Below the pieces are notes generated by a model, which ran no database searches, was not told the origin of the DNA, and saw only the letters and a list, made by a program, of their open reading frames with translations. Both the position numbers and the translations under genes were made by a program. From DATBLE01 sp963837265 (GTDB lineage: Bacteria > Actinomycetota > Thermoleophilia > Gaiellales > Gaiellaceae), in contig CAWIMQ010000005.1 of NCBI GenBank assembly GCA_963837265.1, positions 48,145 through 112,144 on the forward strand: a stretch of 64,000 nucleotides of DNA, given 5' to 3'. How positions within the stretch are numbered: the stretch's first letter is position 1; every line of letters starts with the position of its first letter. Positions 17,353-26,060 of the stretch are shown in pieces.

Positions 17353-20300
17353 ATGGCGACCTGCGCCGCGTGCGGGGCCGAGAACCGCGAGCGCGCCCGC
17401 TTCTGCGATGCGTGCGGAGCGCCGCTCGAGGCACCGGCGCCCGTCCGCGAGCAGCGCAAGGTGGTCACGGTCCTCTTCTGCGACGTCGCCGGGTCGACGG
17501 CGCTCGGCGAGACTCAGGACCCGGAGTCGCTCCGCCGGGTGATGGCCCGGTACTTCGAGACGACGCAGGCCGCGGTCGAGCGGCACGGCGGCACGGTGGA
17601 GAAGTTCATCGGCGACGCGGTGATGGCCGTCTTCGGCGTGCCGACCCTGCACGAGGACGACGCGCTCCGCGCGCTCCGGGCCGCGGAGGACATGCGCGCG
17701 GCGCTCGTCCCCCTGAACGAGGAGCTCTCCCGCGACTACGGCACGACGCTGGAGCTGCGCATGGGCGTGAACACCGGCGAGGTCGTCACCGGGACCGAGG
17801 AGCGCCTGGCGACCGGCGACGCGGTGAACGTCGCCGCGAGGCTCGAGCAGGCCGCCGCGCCGGGCGAGATCCTGCTCGGGGAGGAGACGCTGCGACTCGC
17901 CCGCGACTCGGTCGAGGTCGAGGCCGTCGCGCCGCTGACGCTGAAGGGCAAGGCGGGGCCGGTGCAGGCACACCGGCTGCTGCGGGTGACGGGCGAGGGC
18001 GCGGCCCGCCGGCTCGACGCGCCGATGGTCGGCCGCGAGACGGAGCTGCGCCGGCTGCGGGACGCATTCGACCAGGCCGTCCGCGACCGCTCCTGCCAGC
18101 TCTTCACGCTGCTCGGCGCCGCAGGCGTGGGCAAGTCGCGGCTGACCGCCGAGCTCCTGGCCGGGATCGAGGACGCGACGCTCGTCCGCGGCCGCTGCCT
18201 GCCGTACGGCGAGGGGATCACATACTGGCCCGTCGTCGAGGTCGTCAAGCAGCTCCCCGCCCTCGGGGTGGAGGCCGAGGCGGAGGCCACGATCCACGAC
18301 CTCCTCGGGGAGGAGGAGCGCGGGGCCTCGAAGGACGAGATCGCCTGGGCGGTCCGCAAGCTGCTGGAGGCGGCCGCGTCCGAGCATCCGCTCGTGGCGG
18401 TGTTCGACGACGTCCACTGGGGCGAGGACACCTTCCTCGACCTGGTCGAGCACGTGTCCGACTGGAGCCGGGGTGCTCCCATCCTCCTGCTCTGCCTCGC
18501 GCGCCCTGAGCTGCTCGACCGGCGGCCCGCCTGGGGCGGCGGGAAGCTGAACGCGACCACCCTCCTGCTCGAGCCGCTCGCCGACGAGGAGGCCGAACGG
18601 CTCCTCGACGGCCTCGGCGGCGTCGACTCCGCGCTCCACGGCCGGATCCTGGAGGCGGCCGAGGGCAACCCGCTCTTCGTCGAGCAGATGGTCGCGCTGG
18701 TCGCGGAGTCGGGAGGCGCCGAGGTGAGCGTCCCGCCGACGATCCAGGCGCTCCTGGCCGCCCGGCTCGACCAGCTCGACGTGTCCGAGCGCGGGGTGCT
18801 CGAGCGCGGCGCGGTCGAGGGTCGCGTCTTCCACCGCAGCGCGGTCGAGGCGCTCTCCGACGGGGTCGAGGTCCCGGGGCGGCTGCTCTCGCTCGTGCGC
18901 AAGGAGCTCGTCCGGCCGGACAAGACCCAGCTCCCGAACGACGACGCGTTCCGGTTCCGGCACCTGCTGGTCCGCGACGCGGCCTACGAGGGCCTGCCGA
19001 AGGCGACCCGCGCCGAGCTGCACGAGCGCTTCGCCGGGTGGCTCGAGGAGCGGGGCCCGGGTCTCGTCGAGCTCGACGAGATCCTCGGCTACCACCTCGA
19101 GCAGGCCTACCGCTACCGCGCCGAGCTGGCGCCCGTGGACGACGCGGCGAGCGTGCTCGCCGACCGGGCGCGCGAGCGGCTCGTCGCGGCGGGCCGCCGG
19201 GCACAGGTGCGAAACGATCTCGGAGGGTCCGTGGCGCTCCTGCGACGGGCGCGGGCGCTGCTTCCGGACGACCGGCTCGACGTCGAGCTCGAGCTGGACC
19301 TCGCGGAGTGCATCTTCTTCGCCGAGGGCCCGCGTGCGGCCCTCGAGATCGTGCGCTCGCTGCGGGAGCGCGCGGCCGCTCGAGCCGACCGCCGGGCCGA
19401 GCTCCGTTCCCGCCTCCAGGAGGCCCGGATCCTGCTCAACATCGAGCCCGAGGGCCGGAGCGGCGAGCTGTATGCGCTCGCCGAGGAGGCCCGGCCGGTG
19501 CTCGAGGAGGCGGAGGACCTGCCAGGGCTCATCGACCTGTGGGATGCGGTCGCCACGCTCGAGCACTTCCACGCCCGCAACGAGGCGAAGATCGAGGCGG
19601 CGGGCCGGGCCCTGGAGTGCGCGCGCCGGATCGGCGACACCCGGCGTGAACGGCTCATGCTCCCCTTCGTGGCGACAGGCCACCTCTTCGGGCCGACGGC
19701 CGTCCCGGAGGCGCTCGCCTGGATCGAGGCCCAGGAGCGGACCGGCGTCACCCACCCGGCCCTGACCTCGAGCCGGGCGATGCTCGTGGCGATGCTCGGA
19801 CGCTTCGACGAGGCGCGGGAGAGCCTCCGGACGACGCTCGCGCGGGTCCGGGAGCTCGGCCTGGTCGTCCCCGAGGCACTCGCCTCGCTCGCCGTCTGGA
19901 GGGTGGAGACCCTCGCCGGCGACCATGTGGCCGCCGAGCGGAACGCGCGGTACGGATGCGAGCTGCTCGAGCGGATCGGCGAGCGGGCGTGGCTCTCGAC
20001 CGCAGCCGCCGAGCTGGGCCAGTCGCTGGTCGAGCTGGGACGGCTCGACGACGCGGACGGGTGGGTCGAGAGAGCGCGGGAGACGGGCGCGAGCGACGAC
20101 GTGGCGACGCAGTCGCAGTGGCGGTGCGTTCGCGGACGCGTGCTCGCCCGTCGCGGGCAGCACGCCGAGGCCGAGCGGTTCGTCCGCGAAGCCCTGGCCC
20201 GGATCGGCCCGACCGACCACGTCAACGACCAGGCGGACACGTTCCGGTACCTGGCCGAGGTGCTCGAGCTCGCCGGCCGCGATCCGCGCCCGGAGCTCGA

Positions 20301-20397
20301 GCGGGCGCTCGCGCTGTACGAGGCCAAGGGCAACGTCGTAATGGCGGAGCGCACGCGGGCGAAGCTCGAGGACCTGCGCCCGGCAGGGGTTCCCTAG
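17353..20397 (+). CDS. class III adenylate/guanylate cyclase - ATPase - TPR signalling protein
   Basis: A 1014-residue multidomain protein. Residues 1-25 form a zinc ribbon (CAACG and CDACG pairs). Residues 35-215 are a class III nucleotidyl cyclase with VTVLFCDVAGST (first metal Asp), EKFIGDAVMAVFG (second Asp), GVNTGEVVTG and ATGDAVNVAARLEQ. From about 229 an AAA/STAND-like ATPase begins with Walker A GAAGVGKS near 254 and an acidic LVAVFDDVHW near 350. The last 400 residues are helical TPR-like repeats. All cyclase metal and transition-state residues appear present, so cNMP synthesis is plausible. Nucleotide binding and TPR domains probably sense a signal, which is unknown. The stop overlaps the convergent SIMPL gene by CTAG. 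Confidence 0.92.
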   Translation: MATCAACGAENRERARFCDACGAPLEAPAPVREQRKVVTVLFCDVAGSTALGETQDPESLRRVMARYFETTQAAVERHGGTVEKFIGDAVMAVFGVPTLHEDDALRALRAAEDMRAALVPLNEELSRDYGTTLELRMGVNTGEVVTGTEERLATGDAVNVAARLEQAAAPGEILLGEETLRLARDSVEVEAVAPLTLKGKAGPVQAHRLLRVTGEGAARRLDAPMVGRETELRRLRDAFDQAVRDRSCQLFTLLGAAGVGKSRLTAELLAGIEDATLVRGRCLPYGEGITYWPVVEVVKQLPALGVEAEAEATIHDLLGEEERGASKDEIAWAVRKLLEAAASEHPLVAVFDDVHWGEDTFLDLVEHVSDWSRGAPILLLCLARPELLDRRPAWGGGKLNATTLLLEPLADEEAERLLDGLGGVDSALHGRILEAAEGNPLFVEQMVALVAESGGAEVSVPPTIQALLAARLDQLDVSERGVLERGAVEGRVFHRSAVEALSDGVEVPGRLLSLVRKELVRPDKTQLPNDDAFRFRHLLVRDAAYEGLPKATRAELHERFAGWLEERGPGLVELDEILGYHLEQAYRYRAELAPVDDAASVLADRARERLVAAGRRAQVRNDLGGSVALLRRARALLPDDRLDVELELDLAECIFFAEGPRAALEIVRSLRERAAARADRRAELRSRLQEARILLNIEPEGRSGELYALAEEARPVLEEAEDLPGLIDLWDAVATLEHFHARNEAKIEAAGRALECARRIGDTRRERLMLPFVATGHLFGPTAVPEALAWIEAQERTGVTHPALTSSRAMLVAMLGRFDEARESLRTTLARVRELGLVVPEALASLAVWRVETLAGDHVAAERNARYGCELLERIGERAWLSTAAAELGQSLVELGRLDDADGWVERARETGASDDVATQSQWRCVRGRVLARRGQHAEAERFVREALARIGPTDHVNDQADTFRYLAEVLELAGRDPRPELERALALYEAKGNVVMAERTRAKLEDLRPAGVP

Positions 20398-21086
20398 AGC
20401 ACCGAGAAGGTGACGCTGACCGTCGCCTCGACGGTCTGCGTGCCGGGCTCGATCGGCGTCGACGCCGCGGCACCCGCCTTGGCGGCCTCCGGAAGCGGTG
20501 GCCCGGAGCTCTGCTCGCTCACGTCGGTGATCCGCCGGAGGTGCAGCCCGGACGCGGCCGCGATCGTCTGAGCCTTGCCCTTCGCGTTCGCGATCGCGGT
20601 GCGCAGGGCGTGCCGGTAGAGCACGGCCGAATCGGAGCGGACGAGGCTCGGGCCGGAGACCTGGTTCGCGCCGGCGTCGACGGCCGCGTCGATCAGCGGG
20701 CCGACCTTGTCGAGGGCGCGGACCGTCACCGCGAGCGAGTTCGTCGCCGTGTAGCCGGCGAGGCCGGCGCCGTTCGGCGTGTACCGGGGCGCGAGAGACA
20801 CGAGCTCGGTGCGGATCTCCGCGGCGGGGATCCCCTGCGCCTTCACAGCGGCGATCACCCTGGTGATCTCAGCGGCGTTCGCATGCAGCGCGGCCGAGGC
20901 GGTCTTCGCGTCGGTCGAGACGCCGAAGGAGAGCGCTGCCCGGTCGGGCACGGTCGTGACGGCGCCGTCGCCGGTGACGACGATCGAGTGCTGCGCAGCC
21001 GCCGCGGACGACGCGCCTCCCGCCTCCGCCGCTCCCGCGAGGAGCGCCGCGACGCCGATTCCGAGCACCGCCAGCGAACTCTTCAT
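20394..21086 (-). CDS. SIMPL (DUF541) domain protein, exported
   Basis: A 230-residue protein with a signal peptide (about residues 1-31) and a SIMPL domain: SIVVTGDGAVTTVPDRAALSFGV at the start, TNSLAVTVRALDKVGPLIDAAVDAGAN in the middle and ALRTAIANAKGKAQTIAAASGL near the end. Relatives include periplasmic E. coli YggE, linked to oxidative stress, and outer-membrane or cell-surface proteins. No enzymatic residues are known for the family. It is monocistronic and convergent with the cyclase gene. Confidence 0.9.
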   Translation of the reverse strand: MKSSLAVLGIGVAALLAGAAEAGGASSAAAAQHSIVVTGDGAVTTVPDRAALSFGVSTDAKTASAALHANAAEITRVIAAVKAQGIPAAEIRTELVSLAPRYTPNGAGLAGYTATNSLAVTVRALDKVGPLIDAAVDAGANQVSGPSLVRSDSAVLYRHALRTAIANAKGKAQTIAAASGLHLRRITDVSEQSSGPPLPEAAKAGAAASTPIEPGTQTVEATVSVTFSVL

Positions 21087-21148
21087 CCCGACCTCTATAC
21101 GCCGCCGGGCGGACGCCGCGTCACGCCGGTCGTCCACGACCGGCCGGT

Positions 21149-21178
21149 TCGAGGGACAGTCCCTCGGACCTGTCCCGC
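21149..21178. repeat. palindromic mini-repeat, GGGACAGTCCC type
   Basis: CGAGGGACAGTCCCTCG at 21150-21166 is followed by a second CCTGTCCC half. The core matches the repeats inside ddl (32807-32826) and sufD (45212-45233). It lies between the SIMPL and HNH genes. Confidence 0.6.
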
Positions 21179-21212
21179 CGGGGCGCGCCCAAGAGGGACG
21201 TCGGAGGGAGAG

Positions 21213-21728
21213 TCAGGCGACCGCGGCCGTGAGGCCGAGGTAGCGCTGCCAGGTGATCGGCAGCCCCGACGGCGACGCCAGCGTGATGAAGAGCACGGGC
21301 GCGGGCGGCCTCGGCAGGCGGCGCAGCGTCATCGAGGCCTCCTCGGGAAGGCGGTCGCCCTTGCGCAGGTTGCACGGCGCGCACGCGGTGACCACGTTCT
21401 CCCAGACGGAGTTGCCCCCGCGGCTGCGCGGGACGACGTGGTCGAGGGTCAGCCGCCCGCCGCTCGTCCCGCAGTACACGCAGCTCCACTCGTCTCGGGC
21501 GAAGAGCGCCCGCCGGGAGATCTTCCGCTGGGCGGCGCGCGGCACCCGCACGTAGTGGACGAGCCGGATCACGTGCGGCCGCGCAAACGTGTCGGTCGCC
21601 GAGTGGAGCGGCGTCTCGTGCTCCTCGAGCACCTCCGCCTTGCCCTTGAACACGAGCACGTGCGCCCGTCGAACCGAGCAGACGTTCAGCGGCTCGTAGC
21701 TCGCGTTCAGGACGAGAACCTGTCCCAA
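21213..21728 (-). CDS. HNH endonuclease family protein
   Basis: A 171-residue protein. The N-terminus QVLVLNASYEPLNVCSVRRA is the typical lead of a conserved actinobacterial/cyanobacterial HNH family. The nuclease core has zinc cysteines in CVYCG and CAPCN, and catalytic/structural residues in LTLDHVVPRSRGG and NVV. It presumably cuts DNA, but the biological role is unknown; this family is not obviously tied to a restriction system or intein here. The start codon follows a short spacer from the DUF4446 gene and may be co-transcribed with it. Confidence 0.9.
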   Translation of the reverse strand: MGQVLVLNASYEPLNVCSVRRAHVLVFKGKAEVLEEHETPLHSATDTFARPHVIRLVHYVRVPRAAQRKISRRALFARDEWSCVYCGTSGGRLTLDHVVPRSRGGNSVWENVVTACAPCNLRKGDRLPEEASMTLRRLPRPPAPVLFITLASPSGLPITWQRYLGLTAAVA

Positions 21729-21754
21729 TTCGACAACAGCCTAGCCGACGGCTG

Positions 21755-22231
21755 TCAGGAGCCGGACATGGCCCGCTCGACCGCCTGCTGCTCCTCGGGG
21801 GAGAGCGCGATCGAGGTCCGGCCGCGGTCCAGCTGCTTCACGTACACGCGCGCATAGTCCCGGCCCTGGATCGCGGTGAGGACGATCCCGGAGCGGGCGG
21901 AGTCGAGGATCGCGACAGACGCGGACTGGTGACCCCCGGTGTCCTCGTACGCGTCGTAGCGAATCAGGGCGGCGCGGGAGAGCGTCCCGTCCACGCGGCG
22001 GTCGACCCGCGCGAGCGCGGCGGCGACCTCGTCCACCGCACGGTGCAGGTCGTCGATCCGGCCCTGGAGCGAGACGGCGAACTCGACCACGTCCGCCTTG
22101 GCGTCGCCGCCGAGCAGGACCTCCTGCGCCCGCCGCACGGACGACAGCCTCGAGAACGCCGCCGCGGCGGTCACCGCAGCGACCACCGCCGCCGCGAGCG
22201 CACCGACCGCGATCCAGCCGGCTGCGCTCAC
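21755..22231 (-). CDS. DUF4446 family membrane-anchored protein
   Basis: A 158-residue protein with one N-terminal transmembrane helix (residues 5-27), a short coiled stretch (RIDDLHRAVDEVAAALARVDRRVD) and the conserved DUF4446 core ALIRYDAYEDTGGHQSASVAILD followed by GIVLTAIQGRDYARVYVKQLDRG. Widely conserved in Gram-positive bacteria without known function. The GTG start abuts the stop of the upstream membrane protein, so the pair forms an operon. Confidence 0.88.
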   Translation of the reverse strand: MSAAGWIAVGALAAAVVAAVTAAAAFSRLSSVRRAQEVLLGGDAKADVVEFAVSLQGRIDDLHRAVDEVAAALARVDRRVDGTLSRAALIRYDAYEDTGGHQSASVAILDSARSGIVLTAIQGRDYARVYVKQLDRGRTSIALSPEEQQAVERAMSGS

Positions 22232-23401
22232 CTAGCCGAGGGAGAAGATGACCGGGTACTGCGCCGAGTTGTTCGAGGTGTTCTTCTCGCCCGGCACGGC
22301 CTTCGTGTCCACCTTGACCGACGTGCGGGTGGCGAACTGCACCTGGCCGAGGTTCCGGAACGTCACCGTCTGCTGCTCGCCGGGGTTGATCTGGTCGATC
22401 GTCTTCGTCTGCACGATCGGAGTCGGCGACTGCTGGATCGTCAACGTCACCTTGACCTGGACCTCCTGATAGTCGCCCGTGTCCTCGACGGTGACCGCGA
22501 AGCCGAGGTCGGTGGTCGCCGTGACCGTGTTCTCGGTGCTCGACGAGAGCTCCTGCCCGCTCGGCAGCGCCTTGGTCGAGATCAGCCCCGTGCCGTGCAG
22601 GCCGCCGGTCGTCGTGCCGCCGGACGGCGCCCCCTGGATGCGCTGGAGGTTCGTCTCCCAGTACCGGCTGCTCGCGTAGTCGGGGCTGGAGACGAACTTG
22701 GAGCCGGGGACCGCGACGCCGGTGATGCCCTCGCGCTCGAGCACGCCGCCCTTCCCCTGCGCGGGCGCCTGGAAGAGGTCGTCCCAGATCACGTCGCTGG
22801 CGACCAGGCGCGCGGCGGGCGGCTGGAGGAGCTTCAGAGCGTTGCCGGCGACGTTGTTCGGGGAGCGAGCGGACGCCTGGAACCCGTCCGCGAGCCCGCG
22901 CAGCCCGCTGACCCGGAACTCGAGCGCCTCGATCGCCGCCTGGTGCTGGACGCGGAGCGGGCCGGGCGGATGGATCCCGCGCAGGGCGGCGACGTCCTGC
23001 TGCTCGCGCTGGGCGAGGCCGGTGAGCTTCGAGTTCAGCTCGGCGGCCTTGACCCCCTGCGTCGTCAGCGCGTCGTTGAGCTCGCGCCCGATCTGCTCCG
23101 AGTCCTTCGCGACCACGGCGACCTTGTCGTAATAGCGCTTGTACGAGCTCTTCTTGCTGGCGCCCTGGCAGCTCGAGATCCAGAAGACGAACAGGACGAT
23201 GACCAGGATCGCGAAGGCGATCAGGCCCGCGAGGCGGAACAGCGGTGTCATGCCCACCGGCGGGCGTCCGCTCGGCGGACGGCGCCGGGGCGGCCGGGGC
23301 GGCGGGCCGCCGCCCGACGTGTGCTCCTCGTCCGCGGGCTTCCGGGACTCGGGCTCGTCGTCGAAGAAGTCGAAGTCGAGGTCGGTTTCGTACTCGGTCA
23401 T
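22232..23401 (-). CDS. conserved membrane protein with extracytoplasmic domains
   Basis: A 389-residue protein not tied to a named family. It has an acidic then proline/arginine-rich N-terminus (residues 1-50), one transmembrane helix (about 55-76, LIAFAILVIVLFVFWI) and an extracellular helical region with a likely coiled coil (about 80-160). The C-terminal beta-rich domain (about 280-389) has Ig/CARDB-like features: DLGFAVTVEDTGDYQEVQVKV, INPGEQQTVTF and NNSAQYPVIFS. The conserved layout and pairing with DUF4446 suggest an envelope role. It is divergent from the Ser/Thr kinase. Confidence 0.7.
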   Translation of the reverse strand: MTEYETDLDFDFFDDEPESRKPADEEHTSGGGPPPRPPRRRPPSGRPPVGMTPLFRLAGLIAFAILVIVLFVFWISSCQGASKKSSYKRYYDKVAVVAKDSEQIGRELNDALTTQGVKAAELNSKLTGLAQREQQDVAALRGIHPPGPLRVQHQAAIEALEFRVSGLRGLADGFQASARSPNNVAGNALKLLQPPAARLVASDVIWDDLFQAPAQGKGGVLEREGITGVAVPGSKFVSSPDYASSRYWETNLQRIQGAPSGGTTTGGLHGTGLISTKALPSGQELSSSTENTVTATTDLGFAVTVEDTGDYQEVQVKVTLTIQQSPTPIVQTKTIDQINPGEQQTVTFRNLGQVQFATRTSVKVDTKAVPGEKNTSNNSAQYPVIFSLG

Positions 23402-23547
23402 CGGCCGGTTTGCAGCGGAATTCGAGCCACTCTAGATGATCGCTTCCTGATTCGCGCGCGCGGGGAAAGGTCCTTCACCGGGCCTGCACCCCACCTGGGG
23501 CGGGCGGCGAGAGGATTCCCGCCGCCCGCGGAAAACCTGTCACCGGG

Positions 23548-25257
23548 ATGGCGGAGGCCTCTGCTCATGCTGCGACGCCCGGCCTCGTGCTGGGCCGGTA
23601 CCGGCCCCTGCGGCCCCTCGGGAGCGGCGGGATGGGCTCCGTCTGGCAGGCCTTCGACGAGCGCAAGGAACGCCAGGTCGCGCTGAAGATCGTCGCGCGT
23701 GCCGGCACGGCCGGGCCGAGGGCCGAGCGCGAGGCCACGGCGGCCACGCAGCTCCGGCATCCTGCCTGCCTGCGCGCATACTCGCTCGCGCGCGACGACG
23801 GCCACGTCTACATCGCCTACGAGTTCGTCCCGGGCCGGACCCTCCGGCATGCCCTCGACCGCGGCGAGCTCGACGACGAGGGCGCCGTCGAGGTCGCCTC
23901 GCAGGTGCTCGAGGGGCTCGCGCACGCGCACGGCCGCGGGATCGTCCATCGCGACGTCAAGCCTTCCAACATCCTGCTCGCCGACGAGCCGGACGTCTCG
24001 GTCCGGATCCTCGACTTCGGGCTTGCGCTGATGGCCGAGGAGGAGACGCTGACCGCCGCCGGGGACGTGCCGGGCACCCTCGCCTACATCTCGCCGGAGC
24101 GGCTGGCCGGGAAGCCCGCAGGCCCCGAGACCGACGTCTGGTCGACCGGCGTCCTGCTCTGGGAGGCGCTGGCCGGAAGGCATCCGTTCGGTGCCGGCCC
24201 CTTCCTCGAGACGGCGAAGCGGATCGGTCGGGGCGCACCCTCGCTCCGGTCTGCGCGGCCGGACCTGCCGAAGCCCCTCGTCCAGCTCGTCCACGCGGCG
24301 CTCGCGCTCGATCCGGCGCGCAGGCCGGCCGCCGCCGTGCTCGCCGCCGGACTCCGCCGCGCGGCCAGAGCACGGCGCCCCACCGTTCGCCGCCCCGCCA
24401 TTCGCCGCCCTGTCGTCCGCCGCCGCCCGCTGCCTGAGGTTCCCCCGCTCGCCCGGCGCCTTGCGCCCGCCGTGCCGGCCGCGCTCTTCGCGGGCTGGAC
24501 CTCCGCCACGCTCTCGTTCTTCCCCGCGCACTGGCCGGTCCTGCTCGCCGCCGTGGCCGGCCTCTCGACCCTCGCCGGGCCACGGCTGGGGCTCGCCTGT
24601 GCGCTCGCGGTGCCGGTTCTCCCGCTCGGGAACGTGTCGCTCGGTCTCGCCCTGCTCTACGGCATGCTCGCGTGCGCCTGGTTCGGGCTCTTCTGGGCCA
24701 GGCCACGGGCGGCATTGCTCTTCCTCGCCGGCCCGTTGCTCGTCCCGCTGGGCGCGCTCGGGCTGCTGCCGCTCGTCTCGCTCGCGGCAGGCGGCCCGGC
24801 CCGCCGGGCGGCCCAGGTCGCCGCCGGCGTCCTCTCCGCCGGCGCCGTCGCCGGCCTCTCCGGACACGGGCTCCCGCTCGTCGGAGGCGCGGTGCCCGAC
24901 TTCTCGCTGGCGGGGGTCCGCGGCCCGCTCGGGGCCCTGGCCGCGCTCTGGGACGGGCTCGCGGCCGCCCGGCCACTGCTCGTCGAGACGGTTGCGCTCG
25001 CGGCGGCCGCCGTCGTCGTCACGGCGTTTCGCCGTCGCGGGCCGTGGGGCGGTGCCGCTTTCGGAGCCCTGGTGACCACGACCACGCTGGTCGCCGCCCC
25101 GAGCGCCCCCGCCCTGCCGCTCGTCGCCGCGGCCTGGTTGAGTGCGATCGTCCTCGCCGCCGAGCCGGCGCCCGCCAGCGCGGCCCTCCGGATACCGCCG
25201 ATCGTGCAGCGGGTTTTCGCGATCAGGCCGCGGCTGCGCCCGGTAGCCGACCGTTAG
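23548..25257 (+). CDS. Ser/Thr protein kinase with polytopic membrane C-terminus
   Basis: A 569-residue protein. Residues 18-275 form a Hanks-type kinase: glycine loop LGSGGMGSVW, lysine in VALKIVA, catalytic IVHRDVKPSN, DFG in RILDFGLAL, and SPERL in the substrate region. After a basic RRPxxRR linker (about 273-295) come roughly eight hydrophobic helices to the C-terminus. Most actinobacterial kinases have a single helix and an outer sensor domain, so the multi-helix tail is unusual and could itself be the sensor or an interaction platform. It precedes the FhaA-PknB cluster in the position of PknA. Confidence 0.88.
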   Translation: MAEASAHAATPGLVLGRYRPLRPLGSGGMGSVWQAFDERKERQVALKIVARAGTAGPRAEREATAATQLRHPACLRAYSLARDDGHVYIAYEFVPGRTLRHALDRGELDDEGAVEVASQVLEGLAHAHGRGIVHRDVKPSNILLADEPDVSVRILDFGLALMAEEETLTAAGDVPGTLAYISPERLAGKPAGPETDVWSTGVLLWEALAGRHPFGAGPFLETAKRIGRGAPSLRSARPDLPKPLVQLVHAALALDPARRPAAAVLAAGLRRAARARRPTVRRPAIRRPVVRRRPLPEVPPLARRLAPAVPAALFAGWTSATLSFFPAHWPVLLAAVAGLSTLAGPRLGLACALAVPVLPLGNVSLGLALLYGMLACAWFGLFWARPRAALLFLAGPLLVPLGALGLLPLVSLAAGGPARRAAQVAAGVLSAGAVAGLSGHGLPLVGGAVPDFSLAGVRGPLGALAALWDGLAAARPLLVETVALAAAAVVVTAFRRRGPWGGAAFGALVTTTTLVAAPSAPALPLVAAAWLSAIVLAAEPAPASAALRIPPIVQRVFAIRPRLRPVADR

Positions 25258-25271
25258 ACTCGCCGGGGGGG

Positions 25272-25277
25272 TAGACC
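25272..25277 (+). promoter_or_regulatory. putative -10 box (TAGACC) for the fhaA operon
   Basis: TAGACC is 6 bases before the GTG start of the FhaA gene, with no ribosome site between. This suggests an internal leaderless promoter downstream of the kinase gene, which ends at 25257. Confidence 0.4.
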
Positions 25278-25283
25278 CTGCCC

Positions 25284-26060
25284 GTGAACGTGCTGCGCAG
25301 CATCGAGCAGAAGATCGAAGGCCTCTTCGAGGGCCTCTTCGGCCGTGCCTTCCGGACGAACGTCCAGCCTGTCGAGCTCGCCCGCAAGCTGGTCAAGGAG
25401 ATGGAGGACCACCGCACCGTCTCGGTCTCCCGCGTCTACGTCCCGAACGAATACACCGTGTACCTCTCGCCGGTCGACCGCGGGCAGTTCGCCGACTACG
25501 AGACCTCGCTGAAGGCCGAGCTCCAGGACTATCTCGCGGAGCACGCCAGGCGCGAGGGCTACGTCCTGCTGACGCCGCCCGTCGTGCTGATCGAGACCGA
25601 CGGCGACCTCTCGGTCGGCGAGTTCGGGATCGCGACACGAATGGCGCAGGGAGAGCTGAAGCCCGGCGCGGAGGAGCCGGCCCGCGGCCCCGTCGAGCCG
25701 GGAGCGACCATGGTCTACAGGCCGCCGCCGGCGCTCCCCGCCGAGGGAGCGCCGCCCGACCTGGCGCTCGCGCAGGAGATCGTCACGCTGACCGTCGACG
25801 GGAAGCGCCGCGAGGTCGACAGGCGGCGGGTGGTGATCGGCCGGTCGAAGGACTGCGACGTCCAGCTCGCCGATCCGAACGTCTCACGCCGGCACGCCGA
25901 GCTGCGACAGGAAGGGTCCGCGTACTGGCTGATCGACCTCGACTCGACGAACGGCTCCCAGGTGAACGGCCGTCGCACGGCGCGGGCGAAGCTCGACAGC
26001 GGGGACCTGATCACCGTCGGCTCCACCGACCTGCTCTTCGAGCGGAGGCCGGTCGAGTGA
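25284..26060 (+). CDS. fhaA: FhaA: DUF3662 plus FHA domain protein
   Basis: A 258-residue protein. The N-terminal DUF3662 domain (1-115) starts NVLRSIEQKIEGLFEGLFGRAFRTNVQP and is diagnostic of FhaA, which in mycobacteria binds the phosphorylated MurJ/FhaB/Pkn network. A flexible linker follows. The C-terminal FHA domain (about 165-255) has GRSKDC, SRRHAEL and STNGSQVNG, the phosphothreonine-binding loop residues. It should read kinase output at the division site. GTG start; stop overlaps the next gene (GTGA). Confidence 0.93.
   Translation: MNVLRSIEQKIEGLFEGLFGRAFRTNVQPVELARKLVKEMEDHRTVSVSRVYVPNEYTVYLSPVDRGQFADYETSLKAELQDYLAEHARREGYVLLTPPVVLIETDGDLSVGEFGIATRMAQGELKPGAEEPARGPVEPGATMVYRPPPALPAEGAPPDLALAQEIVTLTVDGKRREVDRRRVVIGRSKDCDVQLADPNVSRRHAELRQEGSAYWLIDLDSTNGSQVNGRRTARAKLDSGDLITVGSTDLLFERRPVE

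Noticed and set aside
16549..20220. A 1223-residue open frame antisense to the cyclase gene
   Set aside because: It is low-complexity, Arg/Leu/Glu-rich and matches no fold. The opposite strand has clear domains. Long antisense frames are expected at this GC content.
23412..23547. A riboswitch before the membrane kinase
   Set aside because: A GC-rich 8-bp hairpin (23502-23527) is present, but no consensus core of a known riboswitch could be matched.
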